Shown: positions 12,836-24,602, counted from the stretch's first letter. The stretch: DNA of 64,000 bases from Thereva unica (GCA_949987705.1 OX465283.1:77509720-77573719); one strand, 5' to 3'. Notes: generated by a model from the sequence alone, not told the origin. Program-made: numbers and translations.

Positions 12836-13036
12836 ATAACAACGTACACACACAAGGATGACAATAACAAATGGCTGATAAAACCATATAATAAAGAATC
12901 CTATCCGGAAGTTCGAATACTTAAGCACGGCGATTTAGTACGTCTGGAACACGTCCCAACCAAACGAAATTTGCACTCACACAGGGAGCCGGCTCCAGTT
13001 ACCAAGAAGCATCACCAAGTGACTGGATATGGCGAG
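12836..13036 (+). CDS. POMT2: POMT2 exon f: MIR domain
   Basis: After 'tcctgttttcag' the frame reads [20 protein letters not shown] and continues to [20 protein letters not shown] then HHQVTGYGE. These are MIR-repeat features (TTY.HKD..N.W, RNLHSH..PAP). The donor is GTATTG. Confidence 0.95.
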
Positions 13037-13155
13037 GTATTGTATTCGCTTTGCTTTATCCTTTTAGTTTAAGTAATAAGTACTTGTATAACAAATCGTC
13101 CATATGTGTCAATCTGTTCGCGAATAAGTAATTTACTTTACTGTATCCTTTTTAG

Positions 13156-13396
13156 AACGGAATAGGCGATGCGAATGACGTTTGGAAGGTGCTAATTGTT
13201 GGCGGCAAACAGGAGGACCTCGTCCTTACGGTAACCAGTAAATTTTTAATAGTCCACTATCTACAGAATTGCGCCCTAACAACCAGTGGTAAACAGCTAC
13301 CGAAATGGGGATTTGAACAGCAGGAGGTGTCCTGCAATCCAAATATAAGGGACAAGAATGCGTTCTGGAATGTTGAGGATAACATCCATGAGAAGC
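13156..13396 (+). CDS. POMT2: POMT2 exon g: MIR domain
   Basis: It encodes NGIGDANDVWKV and later LPKWGFEQQEVSCNPNIRDK and FWNVEDNIHEK, the third MIR-type repeat. The acceptor is 'ctttttag' and the donor GTAAGT. It leaves phase 1. Confidence 0.95.
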
Positions 13397-13589
13397 GTAA
13401 GTATTTGATCCTTTTAGAAATAATTGCTCCATAAAAGGGATTCTATGGAATCTCGAAATGTTGCTGACAGATAATTCTATTAAGCCCAGAAATATTCACA
13501 CGTTTTCTCAATTTCTTTGCCTTTTCTACGTTATATATACATTTTTTTCCTTTCTTGTCCTTTTATATCCTTGGAATCGGGGAAAACAG

Positions 13590-13738
13590 TGCCCAGCGTG
13601 AGTTTTCAAGTTTATGCTCCAGGATTTTTTGCCAGATTTTTGGAATCGCATGCTGTGATGCTTCAAGGAAATGCCGGATTAAAACCAAAAGAAGGGGAAG
13701 TTACAAGCAGACCGTGGCAGTGGCCCATTAATTACAGA
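13590..13738 (+). CDS. POMT2: POMT2 exon h: end of MIR region
   Basis: Joined in phase 1 it gives LPSVSFQVYAPGFFARFLES, then GNAGLKPKEGEVTSRPWQWP and INYR. The 'SGLKPK...PW.WPINY' block is conserved in POMT2. The acceptor 'ggaaaacag' has its pyrimidine tract about 20 bases further upstream. A 9-kb intron follows. Confidence 0.93.
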
Positions 13739-15009
13739 GTAAGCATTTTAGCCATTTTGTTTTTAGGGTTAAGGAAATTTTCCTATATACGGATTAACCT
13801 TTAAGAAATTGGGATTGTTCTACGGAAAAGCAACCTATTTCCCGGGAAGTGCGTAAATCAAGAAGCTAGAGAGTAACCTTTTCTTTTAACGTGCTCTTTC
13901 GCTTTAAATATGCTTGAGTAATCAGAAGCTTGAAACTCAATATACTTACATAATTTTAATCCTAATAATATATAATTTACTTGAGGAGTAACCTAATGCA
14001 GTGGGCGCTTCTTTTTAAAAAAATTTAATGAAACATATTTAAAAAGTTTTTCATTTTCAACATTCAAAACAAAAGCAAAATATTTATTGGTTTAAGAAAT
14101 TTAATGTTAGCTTTTGTGAAGTGAAAAGATCGCTTTTAATAAGATACTTAGTAAGTTTGCATAAAAGATTCGCAGTTTATACGATATGGACACACACAGA
14201 GCTGCAAACATATGTATGTATGTAGAAGTATTTAGAAACATTTCTATCCTACTAAGAACACCCTCTTTCTCAATGGATCCTTCGACGCAGGACATTCCTT
14301 TTAGATTATTTTTTTTACTCAAATGTTACTCAAAATCTGTAGATGATGTTTTCTGAAATAGTATTCAGTATACAGTAAAAAATATAGTATAAAACTTGAC
14401 TCCCTAAGAACAAAATAACTCACAACAAAAAACATTGTAAATCGCAAAACTCTAAAAAAATACCCGGTATCGTAGTGGATAGTGGGGATAACTGTGGAAC
14501 ATTTTTTTTTATAATTATTTCCAGGAATAACCCCTGAATATATAAGCCACAAATCCTTCATGTCATAGGCCACATAGTCGTTCATGTCATGGTTGCAATG
14601 TCTACTAGCAAGCTTAGCTTGAAGATATAAAAAGGATATGATAGGTTAAGGGTAGCCTAGAGAAGGCAGTGAGCGTAGTGGTTAAACCCTTGGATGTTGT
14701 ATGAGTTTATATTTTTCAACAGCCGACTGAGCCGCAACCGTCGGGGTTAGCTTGAGATAGCGAAGGGATATGCCCAGGTCCGCCACAAAGGGGACAACCT
14801 GGACGATTTGGTCCAGGCACCAGACCAGAGGGGTTCCCGAGAATAGAGTAAAACTTACGAAGTGAAAATCCCACATCGCTGCGTACTTATCGTCTAGGGT
14901 CCCCGTAACTAGCTTGAAAGCCAAAAAGCCCTAACCGCCATATCCCTGCGTTCTAATTGTCAAGCAAAAGTAATCTAAAATCTTAAACACAAGCACGCAG
15001 CACGATAAA
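13739..15009. other. Intronic stretch, nothing recognised
   Basis: AT-rich, with no coding homology. A GC-richer piece at 14,660-14,930 looks repeat-like but has no partner in the window. Confidence 0.35.
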
Positions 15010-15493
15010 ACCCAGTAGGGAATGGAAGTGCTTTTAAAAGTACTTCTAAAAGTACTTTTGCAGAAGCAGTCCAGTTCTTCCACCCAGTACAAAAAAGACA
15101 TTACATTAACACTGCGATGGCCTAGGCGGGGAAGTACTTCCATTTTCCCTTCCATAGAATGTGTTTTGGAAGTACTTATGCCACATTTATTATTGAACTC
15201 ATATACTTATGCCACATTTGTTATTGAGCTCATATACATGAATTCAAATATACATGTATGTACATTAAAGTTAAAAAATCTAATGATTGAGATAACTGAG
15301 ATAATTAACAAAGAAAACGACCAGCTACGAAGTTTTTGCGCGAAATCAAACGCATGGTCACCCAATCCATTCTTCTCTGCATTACTAAAAAGTACTTCCA
15401 GAAGTACTTCTTTGGTATTTAAGAAAACACTAAATAAAGAAGTACTTCCAATTCTACTTCCCAGAGCAAGTATTTGCGATTTCCCTACTGGGA
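15010..15493. mobile_element. MITE with short TIRs and reiterated AAGTACTT
   Basis: The ends read 'cccagtagggaa' (left) and 'ttccctactggg' (right), inverted copies of each other. Between them the palindromic octamer AAGTACTT occurs at least seven times (about 15,038, 15,050, 15,133, 15,171, 15,390, 15,402, 15,439), clustered at both ends. No ORF of transposase type is seen. CAGTAGGGAA-type ends with subterminal repeats suggest a hAT-like non-autonomous element, but no 8-bp target duplication is visible. Confidence 0.55.
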
Positions 15494-15544
15494 ATATATG
15501 TTATGTTTGTGTATAGGTTTGGATTCTTCTATAATCACATTTAT

Positions 15545-16290
15545 ATCATCATCATCAGGAGCTCCACAGCCTGTTGTTGGCCTTGGCTTCCTCCAGCATT
15601 TGCCTCCACGATTCTCGATTCCTGGCCCGACTTCTCCAGTTTCTTATGCCCAACTGTCTCAAGTCATCCTCGACGTCATCTATGTATCTTTTCTTAGGAC
15701 GACCTGGTCTCCGTTTTCCTGGTGGAGCTTTCTCCAGCACTATCTTTGTCGGGTTTCGTTCTCCACCTCGTTGTACATGACCAATCCATCGCAGTCTGTT
15801 TATTTTGATCACTTTAACAACGTTTGGAATCTTGCTGATTTCATACAACTCTGAGTTGTATCTTCTTCTCCAAACGCCCTCAACCTGTATTCCTTTGTAG
15901 ATCGAACGAAGGATTATCCTTTCGAATCTTCATACCAATGCTTCGTCTGCGTTTTTCAATGTCCACACTTCCGAACCATATAGTAGGACAGGCCTTATTA
16001 GTGTTGTGTAAAGTGCCAATTTTGTCTTCCTTGAAATATTTCTAGACGTCAGGTGCTTGCGTAGACCAAAGTAGCATTTATTAGCCAGTGCTATTGGTCT
16101 TCTGATTTCGGCCGATGTGTCATTTCCTTTCGTTATAATCGTGCCTAGGTATACGAATTCATCCACTGCTTCGATGTTGTAGATGTCGATCGTTATATTT
16201 TGTCTGCTACTTCTGGTGTTTTTTGTGCACATATACTTTGTTTTGTGCTCATTTATTTCACACATCACATTTATATAGTAAACACTATTT
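15545..16290 (-). mobile_element. RTE-like LINE 3' end, second family
   Basis: On the minus strand this encodes FVYLGTIITKGND, then TKLALYTTLIRPVLLYGSEV and, after a frame change near 15,900, a zinc-knuckle-less tail (INRLRWIGHVQRGGERNP, then RPGRPKKRYIDDVEDDLRQL). It ends with a CTCCTGATGATGATGATA-like simple tail on the minus strand. It abuts the 3' end of the neighbouring element but has a different tail sequence, so it is a separate insertion. Confidence 0.8.
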
Positions 16291-16329
16291 TTCCTTCTTC
16301 CATTTCCTCAAAGTCGTCAATGACACCAT

Positions 16330-18140
16330 CTTCTTCTTCTTCGATGGCTCTACGGTCCAATTCGAGCCTTGGCCTCCTTCAGCTTCTTCCTCCAGACGTC
16401 TCTCTGCTCCGCAGCTTGTCTCCAGTTTCTCGTGTTGAGCAGTTTCGCTGCATCGGTCTTAACATTATCTTCTCATCTTGACCGTGGTTTGCCAACTGGT
16501 CTTTTGCCATCTGGTAGTAGATACAGGGATTTTTTGGTATCCTTGAGTCATCCATTCTTTGGACATGACCGGCCCAACGTAAACGCAGTAGCTTGGCATG
16601 GGTCGAAAGTTTACATTCTTTGTATAAGTCGTACAATTCGTGATTGTAGCGCATTCTCCATGCACTGTCTTCATTGATTGGGCCGTATATCCTTCGGAGA
16701 ACCTTCCTCTCAAATATATCCAACTTGTCGGCGGATTTTTGGGAGATACTCCATGCTTCACAACCATACGTAGCTACTGTACGTATGGTGGTTTTGTAGA
16801 CTCTTATTTTTTCTGTGGATGTCTCTGGATTTCATTACTGGCAGTAGTGAGAAGTATGTTCTGTTTGCGGCGTTTATTCTTCTTTGTACGTCTATCGTTT
16901 CATCGTTGTCTTCACTGACTGTGGACCCCAGGTAGTTAAATTGGCTTACCCGTTCGAAGTTATATTCCCCCCAGGTGGTGTTGTGGTTTCTTCTTCTTCT
17001 TTCCACCCTTGACTGAATTAGAATCTTGCTCTTCTCTGCATTTATTTGCAGCCCTATATGTTTAGCTCCATCTTCTAATTCTGTGAATACTTCTCTAAGG
17101 TATGATCTGGCAAGGCAGTTTATGTCGTCGGCATATCCTGCCAACTGTTTTGATTTGTTAAGCAGGGTTGCGTTCGCATCAATGTTTACTTTGCGAATTA
17201 CTCCTTCAAGGCAGAGATTAAATAGCATGGGTGCCAGCCCATCGCCCTGCTTTAAGCCTTGCTTGACTGGGAAGGACTCCGTCAATTCTCCTTGTATTCT
17301 GACTGCACACCTTGTATTTTCCATTGTCATTTTAGTCAGTTTCACTATCTTTAGGGGTATGTTTAGGTCCAGCATTGTCGCATACATTTTTTCCCTGTCG
17401 ATGCTGTCGTATGCTTGTTTAAAGTCGATGAAAAGTTGATACACGTCGATGTTGTATTCCCAGCATTTTCGGAGGATTTGCCTTATTGAAAAAAGTTGAT
17501 CCATCGTTGACCTATTTCTTCTGAATCCAGCTTGGTATTCACTTATTACGGCTTCTGCATAAGGTTCCAGTCTGGCCTTAATTATTGGTCATTATTTTAT
17601 ACACTGTGCTTAAAAGAGATATGCCTCTGTAATTTGCACAGTTGAATCTATCTCCTTTCTTGTGTATTGGGCAGATAATGCTTTGCTCCCAATCTTCAGG
17701 CATTTTTTCGTTCCTCCATATGCAGCATAGTAATTCATGTATAGCTGCTGAAAGCGGTTCGCCTCCTTGCTTGATCAGCTCTGCTGGGATGTTATCAATT
17801 CCTGGAGATTTGTTATTTCTTAAGAGTCGTATGGCACTTTGTACTTCTTCCAGAGTGGGTTCGTTTGTTTCTCTGGTGTCATCGTTATGTTGTGGACGGG
17901 GTTCTGGTACGTGTCGGATGCTCTCGTTTGCGTTCAGCAGCTCGCTAAAAAATTCCTTCCATCTTGACACCATCATAGTCTGTATTTTCTGCCAGCTCTC
18001 GTTCTACATATTGATAATATCATGCAATGATTTCAACGTGACTCATGTCATACATGATCTTAGATAATTTTTTATCATCACCTTTTGCCATTGCCTTTTC
18101 GCCTTCCTAAATGCGAGTGCGCCAGCAGTTTTACCGAGAG
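16330..18140 (-). mobile_element. RTE-like LINE, 5'-truncated and broken
   Basis: Reading leftwards the minus strand encodes a reverse transcriptase broken into at least three frames: 17,976-17,578, 17,504-16,758 and 16,723-16,379. The 3' end has a (GAA)n-like tail near 16,330-16,350, typical of RTE-type elements. The endonuclease half is missing here. A partial sister copy lies at 19,345-20,100. Confidence 0.85.
16758..17504 (-). pseudogene. LINE reverse transcriptase, central part
   Basis: The frame carries RT motifs in order: LFIDFKQAYDSIDREKMYAT (motif A with the first catalytic Asp), QGLKQGDGLAPMLFNLCLEG (motif B) and GYADDINCLA (motif C, YADD). The downstream 'FNYLGSTVSEDNDETIDVQR' thumb region follows. 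A frame break near 16,760 separates it from the C-terminal 'VLRRIYGPINEDSAWRMRYN' tail, and another near 17,540 from the upstream palm segment 'NNKSPGIDNIPAELIKQGGE'. It is a recently inactivated copy. Confidence 0.88.
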
Positions 18141-18220
18141 GTCCCCCAATCAGTATCAATTTAAACGAGAATTGTTTCATCAATGCAACAAATGCACTGA
18201 AAGGGATAAAATGAATGTTA

Positions 18221-18877
18221 GTCCATTCAAAACGCGCGCTATGGTGTTCCGAAATAACACCGTTAAGAAAATCGAACCCTAAACGTTTTTGGGGTCGCTG
18301 ATCACGAAAATCGAGGTCCCGCGGTCCTAAAATTAGGGCGTCACCCCTAAAAATGCAAAAAACACCCCCTTTTAGGGGGGTTTTCGCGATTATTTCAATA
18401 ATAATGAAAACTAATGCGATGAAATGCACTTTTTTTAATATTTATTTGCGAAGGTGGTTGATTTATACTAAATTAAGGCGAACTTAATGGTAAGGGGTAC
18501 TCCTAAAGGGTTGAAAGTACCCCCAAATTGGCGAAAAATGGCAAAAATTGTAAAACAAATTTTTTAAGTTTATGCTTCTCGATTGTGGGCGTACTGTCAG
18601 GCCAAAATAAATTATTTTCAACCCTTAAGGGGTTAAAACTACCCCTACTATAATAAAAACAACTTAATATAAAAAAAATTGCAAACAATTTTTTTTTGCT
18701 TTTTTTTTGAAAGGTTCAAAAGGTATTATCAGCAAAAAAATTAATTTTTTCACCTGTTCAGTTCATTTTTTCAGCGGGACCTCTATTTACGTGATCAGCG
18801 ACCCCAAAAACATTTAGGGTTCGATTTTCTTAACGGTGTTATTTTGGAACACCCCCCCCCCCGCGTTTTGAATGGAC
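18221..18877. mobile_element. 657-bp Tc1/mariner-type MITE (TA target duplication)
   Basis: The ends 'gtccattcaaaacgcg' and 'cgcgttttgaatggac' begin inverted repeats of about 105 bp, which extend inwards through 'aacaccgttaagaaaatcg' to 'ggggtcgctgatcacg'. TA dinucleotides flank both sides (18,219-18,220 and 18,878-18,879). The interior is AT-rich with no transposase. The host repeat around it is uninterrupted in the copy near 57,800, which acts as an empty site. Confidence 0.8.
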
Positions 18878-18879
18878 TA

Positions 18880-19340
18880 TGTGTCCTTTGAGATTCGCGG
18901 CATTGAGCGGGTGCTGGTGCACGTTTATACACTCATACCAAGAGTAGTAGGACATTTTAATTGAGGCCTCAGTACGATTTACCGTCGTTTAACGGACAAA
19001 TGTACTGCCTCGCATAAGTCCTGTTCAACTGTAACCGTAGGGAATGTGTTAATCAAGTAGCTTACAAAGTTATTGTTCCTAGATGTAGCTTCTAAAATGA
19101 GTTTTTTATTAAGCCACGATTTTAAAAATTCAACAATTTCAGATACAGACCTGTTTTGATGTTTTGATTGCATTTCAAACAGTTACAATTTAAAAATTTG
19201 GTTGCCATTTATTTTCGTTGAAAAGAATGGCAGTAGTTTTTAGGATTATATATAGAAGTAATTTCCTAGTTCAATTGGTGATGTTTTCACAGCTAAAGTA
19301 ATCCATAAATCATAGAGCTCTTGGTGGGGGGGGTATGAGT
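18880..19340 (-). repeat. Dispersed repeat shared with 57,395-57,850
   Basis: Read on the minus strand, this runs from 'ccaccaagagctctatg' through 'tcaccaattgaactagg' to the 'aaatggcaaccaaattttt' segment. It continues in the same order as the plus strand near 57,405-57,800. The adjoining part left of the MITE (18,140-18,220) matches 57,850-57,910. It directly follows a truncated LINE reverse transcriptase. Confidence 0.75.
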
Positions 19341-19344
19341 TTAT

Positions 19345-20100
19345 ATCGTTGGCATATCCTGCGAATGGTTTTGATTTTTTAAGCAGAGTTGCGTTCGCAT
19401 CAATTTTTACTTTGTGAATTACTCCTTCTAGGCAGAGATTAAATAGCACGGGTACCACCCCATCGCTCTGCTTTATGACTAGCTTGATTAGGTAGGACTC
19501 CGTCAATTCTCCTTGTATTCTGACTGCACCCATTGTATTTTCCATTGTTATTTTTGGTAACTTAACTATCTTTAGGGGGATGTTTAGGTCCAGCATTGTC
19601 GCATACATTTATTCTCTGTCGATGCTGTCGTATGCTTCTTTAAAGTCTATGAAAAGTTTATATACGTCGATGTTGTACTCCCAGCATTTTCGGGGATTTT
19701 CTTTATTGAAAAAAGTTGATCCATTGTTGACATATTTCTTCTGAAATCACTTATTGCGACTTTTGCAAAAGGTTCCAATCTGGCCTTAATTATATTTGCC
19801 ATTATCTTATATACTATGCTTAAAAGAGGTATGCCTCTGTAGTTTCCACAGCTAAATTTAATACCTTTCTTGTGTAATGGGCATTTGCCCATTTAATGCT
19901 TTGCTCCCAATCTTCAGGCATTTTTTCTTTCCCCACGTGCTGAAAGCTGACTTGTGTGTTACGAAGCCTACTCCTAAATGATATTCCCTTCCGCAGCTGT
20001 TGAATATCCCGTAGTTGCCAAGGTCCATTGTTCCGTCCCCTAGGTATTTGATCTCCTGTAACGCGAGCAGTTTTATTTTATAACTGTTCACCTCTAATAG
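19345..20100 (-). mobile_element. RTE-like LINE, internally deleted copy
   Basis: It is the same family as 16,330-18,140. The minus strand encodes an endonuclease fragment (KIKLLALQEIKYLGDGTMDL, 20,091-19,940) that runs directly into the RT fragment 'NYRGIPLLSIVYKIMANIIK', then 'MYATMLDLNIPLKIVKLPK' and 'GYANDI'. The catalytic YADD has become YAND. The deletion joins endonuclease and RT and removes the linker. Confidence 0.85.
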
Positions 20101-20450
20101 TGTCTAATCGTGACTAAACTGCTGCGGTTCTGTACATACTTCGCGTATTCCATCTTCCGAAAATCATTTCCAGGTGTTGTTGCCGTAGTCGCTGTCGTTT
20201 TTCCCCGTTCCGAGGCTTTGCTTCAGCTTTCTTAAGCGAGGTGTTTTAACAGGGTCCGGTGGGCTAACTACCAACGTCCAACCCCACTACCAGGAGGACC
20301 GGATCCGTGAATTATACTTCATCAGCTACACCCCCAGGCACTAGGTACATCCGTCGTCAGTTGTTTTTCCAGGAGGCACCAGCGGGGAAGTGACGGCGAT
20401 TTGCCCCCCCCCCCCCTCTCCAGTCGTCTCTACGTTTCGATAATTCTCAC
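20101..20450 (-). other. Likely 5' region of the adjoining LINE
   Basis: A GC-rich segment with a C-run at 20,405-20,417 lies immediately upstream (minus strand) of the endonuclease start. Position and base composition suggest LINE 5' sequence, but no promoter can be shown. Confidence 0.4.
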
Positions 20451-20749
20451 TTGCTTCTAATACAAAGTTTTCGTATATTTGCTAGTACCTCATCCATCCA
20501 CCTATTTATTGGTCGCCCTACCATTCTCTATGCTGTTGGTTTACCATTGAAAATTTGGAGGAGCATTCTTCTTTCAAGGTTCGTGCAACAAGTTCAAGCA
20601 GAGTTGGGGTGTAACTACAGTTATTTTGTCATAACACTTCTTCAAGCTCTTCGTGCGGTCTAAAAATTTTTTTTTACCGGTTTTACCACAACGATTGCTC
20701 CACTGAAATCAGCAAACCTTATAGTTTACAGCCCTTATATTCGCGCATA

Positions 20750-20995
20750 CTCCGGTTTAGAAATTCGTTTATAACAAGAACAACTCGACTGTGGAACAAC
20801 CTACCCCGGTCAGAATTGCCGAACTCATACAATACCCAAGAGTTCAAACGCAAGGTTCACCACCACCTCCTCCAAACCGACCCGACTCTCCCTAATCTAT
20901 CCTTCAAGCTAAGCTTACTACTAGACGTTGCACCATGACGTGTACGACATGACGGACTAGTAGTACAAGGGGTGACTCCTAAGCTTAGACTATCA
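20750..20995 (+). mobile_element. CR1/Jockey-type LINE 3' tail
   Basis: The segment encodes 'TTRLWNNLPRSELPNSYNTQ' and continues into a 3' UTR ending with 'ctcctaagcttagac'. It matches the interrupted LINE at 43,430-43,526 plus 46,333-46,503 and supplies the uninterrupted version of that junction. Confidence 0.8.
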
Positions 20996-21484
20996 TATAA
21001 AAAAATTAGCACTTGCTGCAGTTTGTTCCTTATGCTCTATTATCATTCTATTAATCCTTTGCAAAAATGGAAGCAAGCTTAATAAAACTGCAACTTTTCC
21101 CCACAGTATCTGTATATTGCAGGAGTGAAACTTTTTAATTTTCATATCCCACAATGGGGAATATGGCCATAGGATGTAAATAAATTTTTCTGTTTCTTCA
21201 GCATTCATTTTGCCACACCATGAGATGATGAAAGAAACCCGCTTCTGATTGCCCCGGCAACGCGCAACGATCTAAATCAAAACGGATTCACGTGGCACGC
21301 ACGAATACTTTTATAGCCGCGCGCCTAAAGTCGCCTGCAGTGGACGATGTTTTAATGAAATTTTTTATATTGGATCTGTCGCGCATATCCGGGTGTAGAC
21401 GCTCATGTAACGAAAGCGCGTAGCCGCTCGAATACGCTTCCAGTGGACGACCAGCCTTATTGTTTGATGTTTTGTGGAGACTTT

Positions 21485-21786
21485 AGGCCGTATCAGATCA
21501 AATTTTTGAGCAGCGACAGCAGCAGCAGAAGAGGCAGCATGCTGCTTCTTGTATCAGATTCGTTGTAGCAGCAGCAGGCAGCAAACCCTTTTGACAACTA
21601 AATTTTTAAAGTTGTGAAGTGAAATGTCAAAAAAAGCTGCCTTGATGGGCAGCAAAATTAGGATTAGGAATGAAAATGCAGCGGCAGCATTCAGTGCTGC
21701 TTCTGTGGTCATGTGACCCGTTTTGACCAATAGAAACAGTTTGCTGCTGATATTTTTGTTGCGTTGCTTGGGATCTGATACAGCCT
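21485..21786 (-). mobile_element. CAG/CTG-rich MITE, copy 1 (3-bp TSD)
   Basis: The terminal inverted repeats are 'aggccgtatcagatc' and 'gatctgatacagcct', flanked by TTT on both sides (21,482-21,484 and 21,787-21,789). The interior is rich in CAG/CTG runs. It lies in the opposite orientation to the copy at 41,396-41,801. The three-base A/T target duplication suggests a PIF/Harbinger-type MITE; no transposase is present. Confidence 0.75.
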
Positions 21787-21789
21787 TTT

Positions 21790-22777
21790 CCTTTCCAATA
21801 GACGGTGCTGAGCAGTTCTCTTTTCCATCCAGTGTCTGATTGGAGGTTGAAAATCCGGAGATCTGTTCGAAAAGAACATCGAATGTAAACTGGAGGCATT
21901 GGCTGGGTTCCAAAATGCATCACTGCGGTATCACTGCAGAATTCAGCAATTGGAAGTTTGTAGCTTTGTGAGAAGCAGAAGAATATGATGTAAAATTAAA
22001 AGATGGTAAACAAATCATAAATACCGCCTAAAATCTACCCGGAATTTACAAAAACATTACTGCCAGGCCCAACTTTTATTGGTTATTTGACACTCCCCCT
22101 TTATTGCATCCCATTAACCTGAGGTTACCCTTTTACCGCGCAACGTACAAGTCAAAACTTAGGCTACACTTACCACGCCTATTCAATAACCCAATATTTG
22201 TTTGGTCCATACCGTATGATCCTAGTTTATGTGGTTGTTTTTTACTTTCAGTACATACTTTTACCTTGAACTGATCATCGCCAACAAACTTTGTACCAAG
22301 TTTATCTATATAACACATTATAAAGCATTGTCTGTGCGCTCCCAATAATTTTGAATGGGAATGACGTCAAGGAATCTCAGTCTTACCCATAATATTACTT
22401 ACACTGCAAAAACGCTTCGGTGATATTGACTACTACATCTAGAATCATTCAATTAACATTTTTTGCGCTCTCAACAACCCTCCAGAGTATCATATCATCC
22501 CTTAATCTCTGTTTACACCATGTTTAAAATAAAATTTTAACCTTGAAAGTTCGCAGAAGCGACGAGAAGCGTGTTTTTACGGCCCGCCACCCCTAAATCC
22601 GGGGAACTTTATCAAACTTCCGCCAGAATTAACTACCAACATAAAAATGCTAATGAAAAATTTATTGCAAGTCAACTGTTTGATAAATAATTTTACAGCT
22701 TTACAATATAACAGCTTAGAAGTAGTAGAAGGAAGCAGATTTCAGCATTTTACTTTTTTATTTCACTTCTTTTTTAG
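21790..22777. other. Intronic stretch, nothing recognised
   Basis: No gene or bounded repeat was recognised. The final 30 bases are the pyrimidine-rich acceptor of the next exon. Confidence 0.4.
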
Positions 22778-22940
22778 GGGCAATTTTTTTCGGGCAGCTC
22801 CTACCGAATCTACTTATTGGGGAATCCAATAATCTGGTGGAGCAATCTCATTTTCCTGGCACTCTTCTTAATCGTTTTCTTTATCACAGCCGTTATGGAA
22901 AGACGTAGAGGACGGGAGCAGAACGGAAACGGAAACAACG
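22778..22940 (+). CDS. POMT2: POMT2 exon i: transmembrane region
   Basis: After 'cacttcttttttag' the frame gives GQFFSGSSYRIYLLGNPIIW, a hydrophobic helix (NLIFLALFLIVFFITAV) and a charged ERRRGREQNGNGNN loop. 'YLLGNP..WW' is a family signature. The donor is GTAATT; phase 1 is left. Confidence 0.93.
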
Positions 22941-23329
22941 GTAATTTTTACATTCAGCCAGCCCACTTCGGGGGTAGTATTTTTAAAGGTTACCTGCCAT
23001 TTCAACCTGGCTTAAATGATTTCGGGGAGCAATAACTGAAAAAAAGAAGTTGAACAGAAGAACGTCGACACTTTGCATGCCACTTTCCTGGATAATGAAT
23101 TCTTATTCTGGGGTCATCACTAACAACGACTAGGGCCCTCTATTGCCAGATGAGGACGATAAAGGGTGTAATGGGTGACTGAGTATGCTAATTATATTGC
23201 CACCCACCCGCACCATTGAACTGGCATGGTGGAGCGGTTGTTGCTTAAATTATCTGATACCAGAGCACATCTCCCCTTTGTTAATGTGAACATTTTTCAA
23301 GGCTATTCTTCTCTACTTTACTTTTTCAG

Positions 23330-23473
23330 TAGCGGAAAGTGGAAAATCTTTACGAGCTGCTGCCTGGCTTTTCGGTGGATGGATCCTTCATTACCTGCCG
23401 TTTTGGGCCATGGGCAGAGTGCTGTACTTCCACCATTATTTCCCAGCTTTACTCTTCAACTCAATGCTGACAG
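23330..23473 (+). CDS. POMT2: POMT2 exon j: [18 protein letters not shown]
   Basis: Joined in phase it reads [20 protein letters not shown], then [20 protein letters not shown] and LLFNSMLT. The HYxPF...HHYFPA block is among the most conserved C-terminal motifs of PMTs. In another frame the same bases give an open but unrelated peptide. A 17-kb intron follows. Confidence 0.94.
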
Positions 23474-24602
23474 GTATGTGCTTATATTGTACATAGTATA
23501 GAATTAAAAGTTATACAAAATGCAACCGACCTTTATGTGCTGAGTGGTAAGTAACAGGTTGCAAAATTAGCTAACGGCTTATTCCACTAACTTGAGCATC
23601 CTCAACATTTCACTAACATCAAAACTTTAATTAGCTTTCCTCAAAGTTTATTATATTAATGTTAAGAAGATTAAAATTCTAGTTTACGTTTAAGTACATT
23701 AAATTAATATTTTTCGTATGCAGATTTTCGGATTTTGTGGTTGAGTAACTGAAAAATGTTGCTTTGGTAAAATGTTAAAAACTTTCCGGTATAAAGCTCC
23801 GTAAATTTCCCATTTTTCCCTTTATTTTTGCATGCACTTCTGATTTTACTATTAAATAAAGTTGAAACTTTGTATTTATGAGTGAGAGATTATATAACTG
23901 TATTTTATAAGTTATGAAGTACAGCCAGGATTAAAATTATTTTGAGTGGTTTAAACAAGGCATGCAAAATCGGCGTGGTTTCGTGATAAAGCAATTAGAG
24001 CTTTTTCATAAGTTACGGGATGCAACATAGTTGCGAATATTACATGTTGCAATAATTAGTGGCACTTTATTGTTCACCATCTTTACTTAAAAGTGAGCCT
24101 CATGGCAACACTTTGACCACCGTATCCCTTCTATAAACATCACAAATCCATATGATTTTTAGATAGTACCAACTTTCAAACGATGTGTAAAATTGCATTG
24201 TATTCCAAACATTTAGATCTGTTTCAATAGAAAATGCGGCTTCCCACGCGACCAAGAAATCGCGCAATTTCTGTTCCAATAGAATCCCATGCTCGGAAAA
24301 GTTGGGAGATTGTTTCTTCCCCTCGACCAAGAGACTGCAGTTCAGATTTTTCTTGCGACTTTGAACATGTCAAAAACAGCTGTTATATATCATGTCAACC
24401 CAAAATGATGGCTAAAAATAATTTCTTCATTTATAATTTCAATAGTTTTATTAGTGAAGTTAGATAAGCAAAACATAATTGTTTTCAGTCTCAAAAATTT
24501 TGTTTTTAGCATGTAAGTTACATCGAATACTATACGAAATTAGTACCGTCAATCTATATTTTTGATTTGAAAAAATTACACCGGGGAATTTTTCCCATAA
24601 AT
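23474..24602. other. Start of the 17-kb intron, nothing recognised
   Basis: AT-rich, no coding homology or repeat boundary recognised. Confidence 0.4.

Noticed and set aside
15022..17439. Several plus-strand open frames of 60-160 codons
   Set aside because: They are antisense to LINE coding sequence or lie in the AAGTACTT element, without domains.
22817..23501. Open frames overlapping POMT2 exons i and j in other frames or past splice sites
   Set aside because: The spliced, phase-consistent POMT2 frame explains the conservation.
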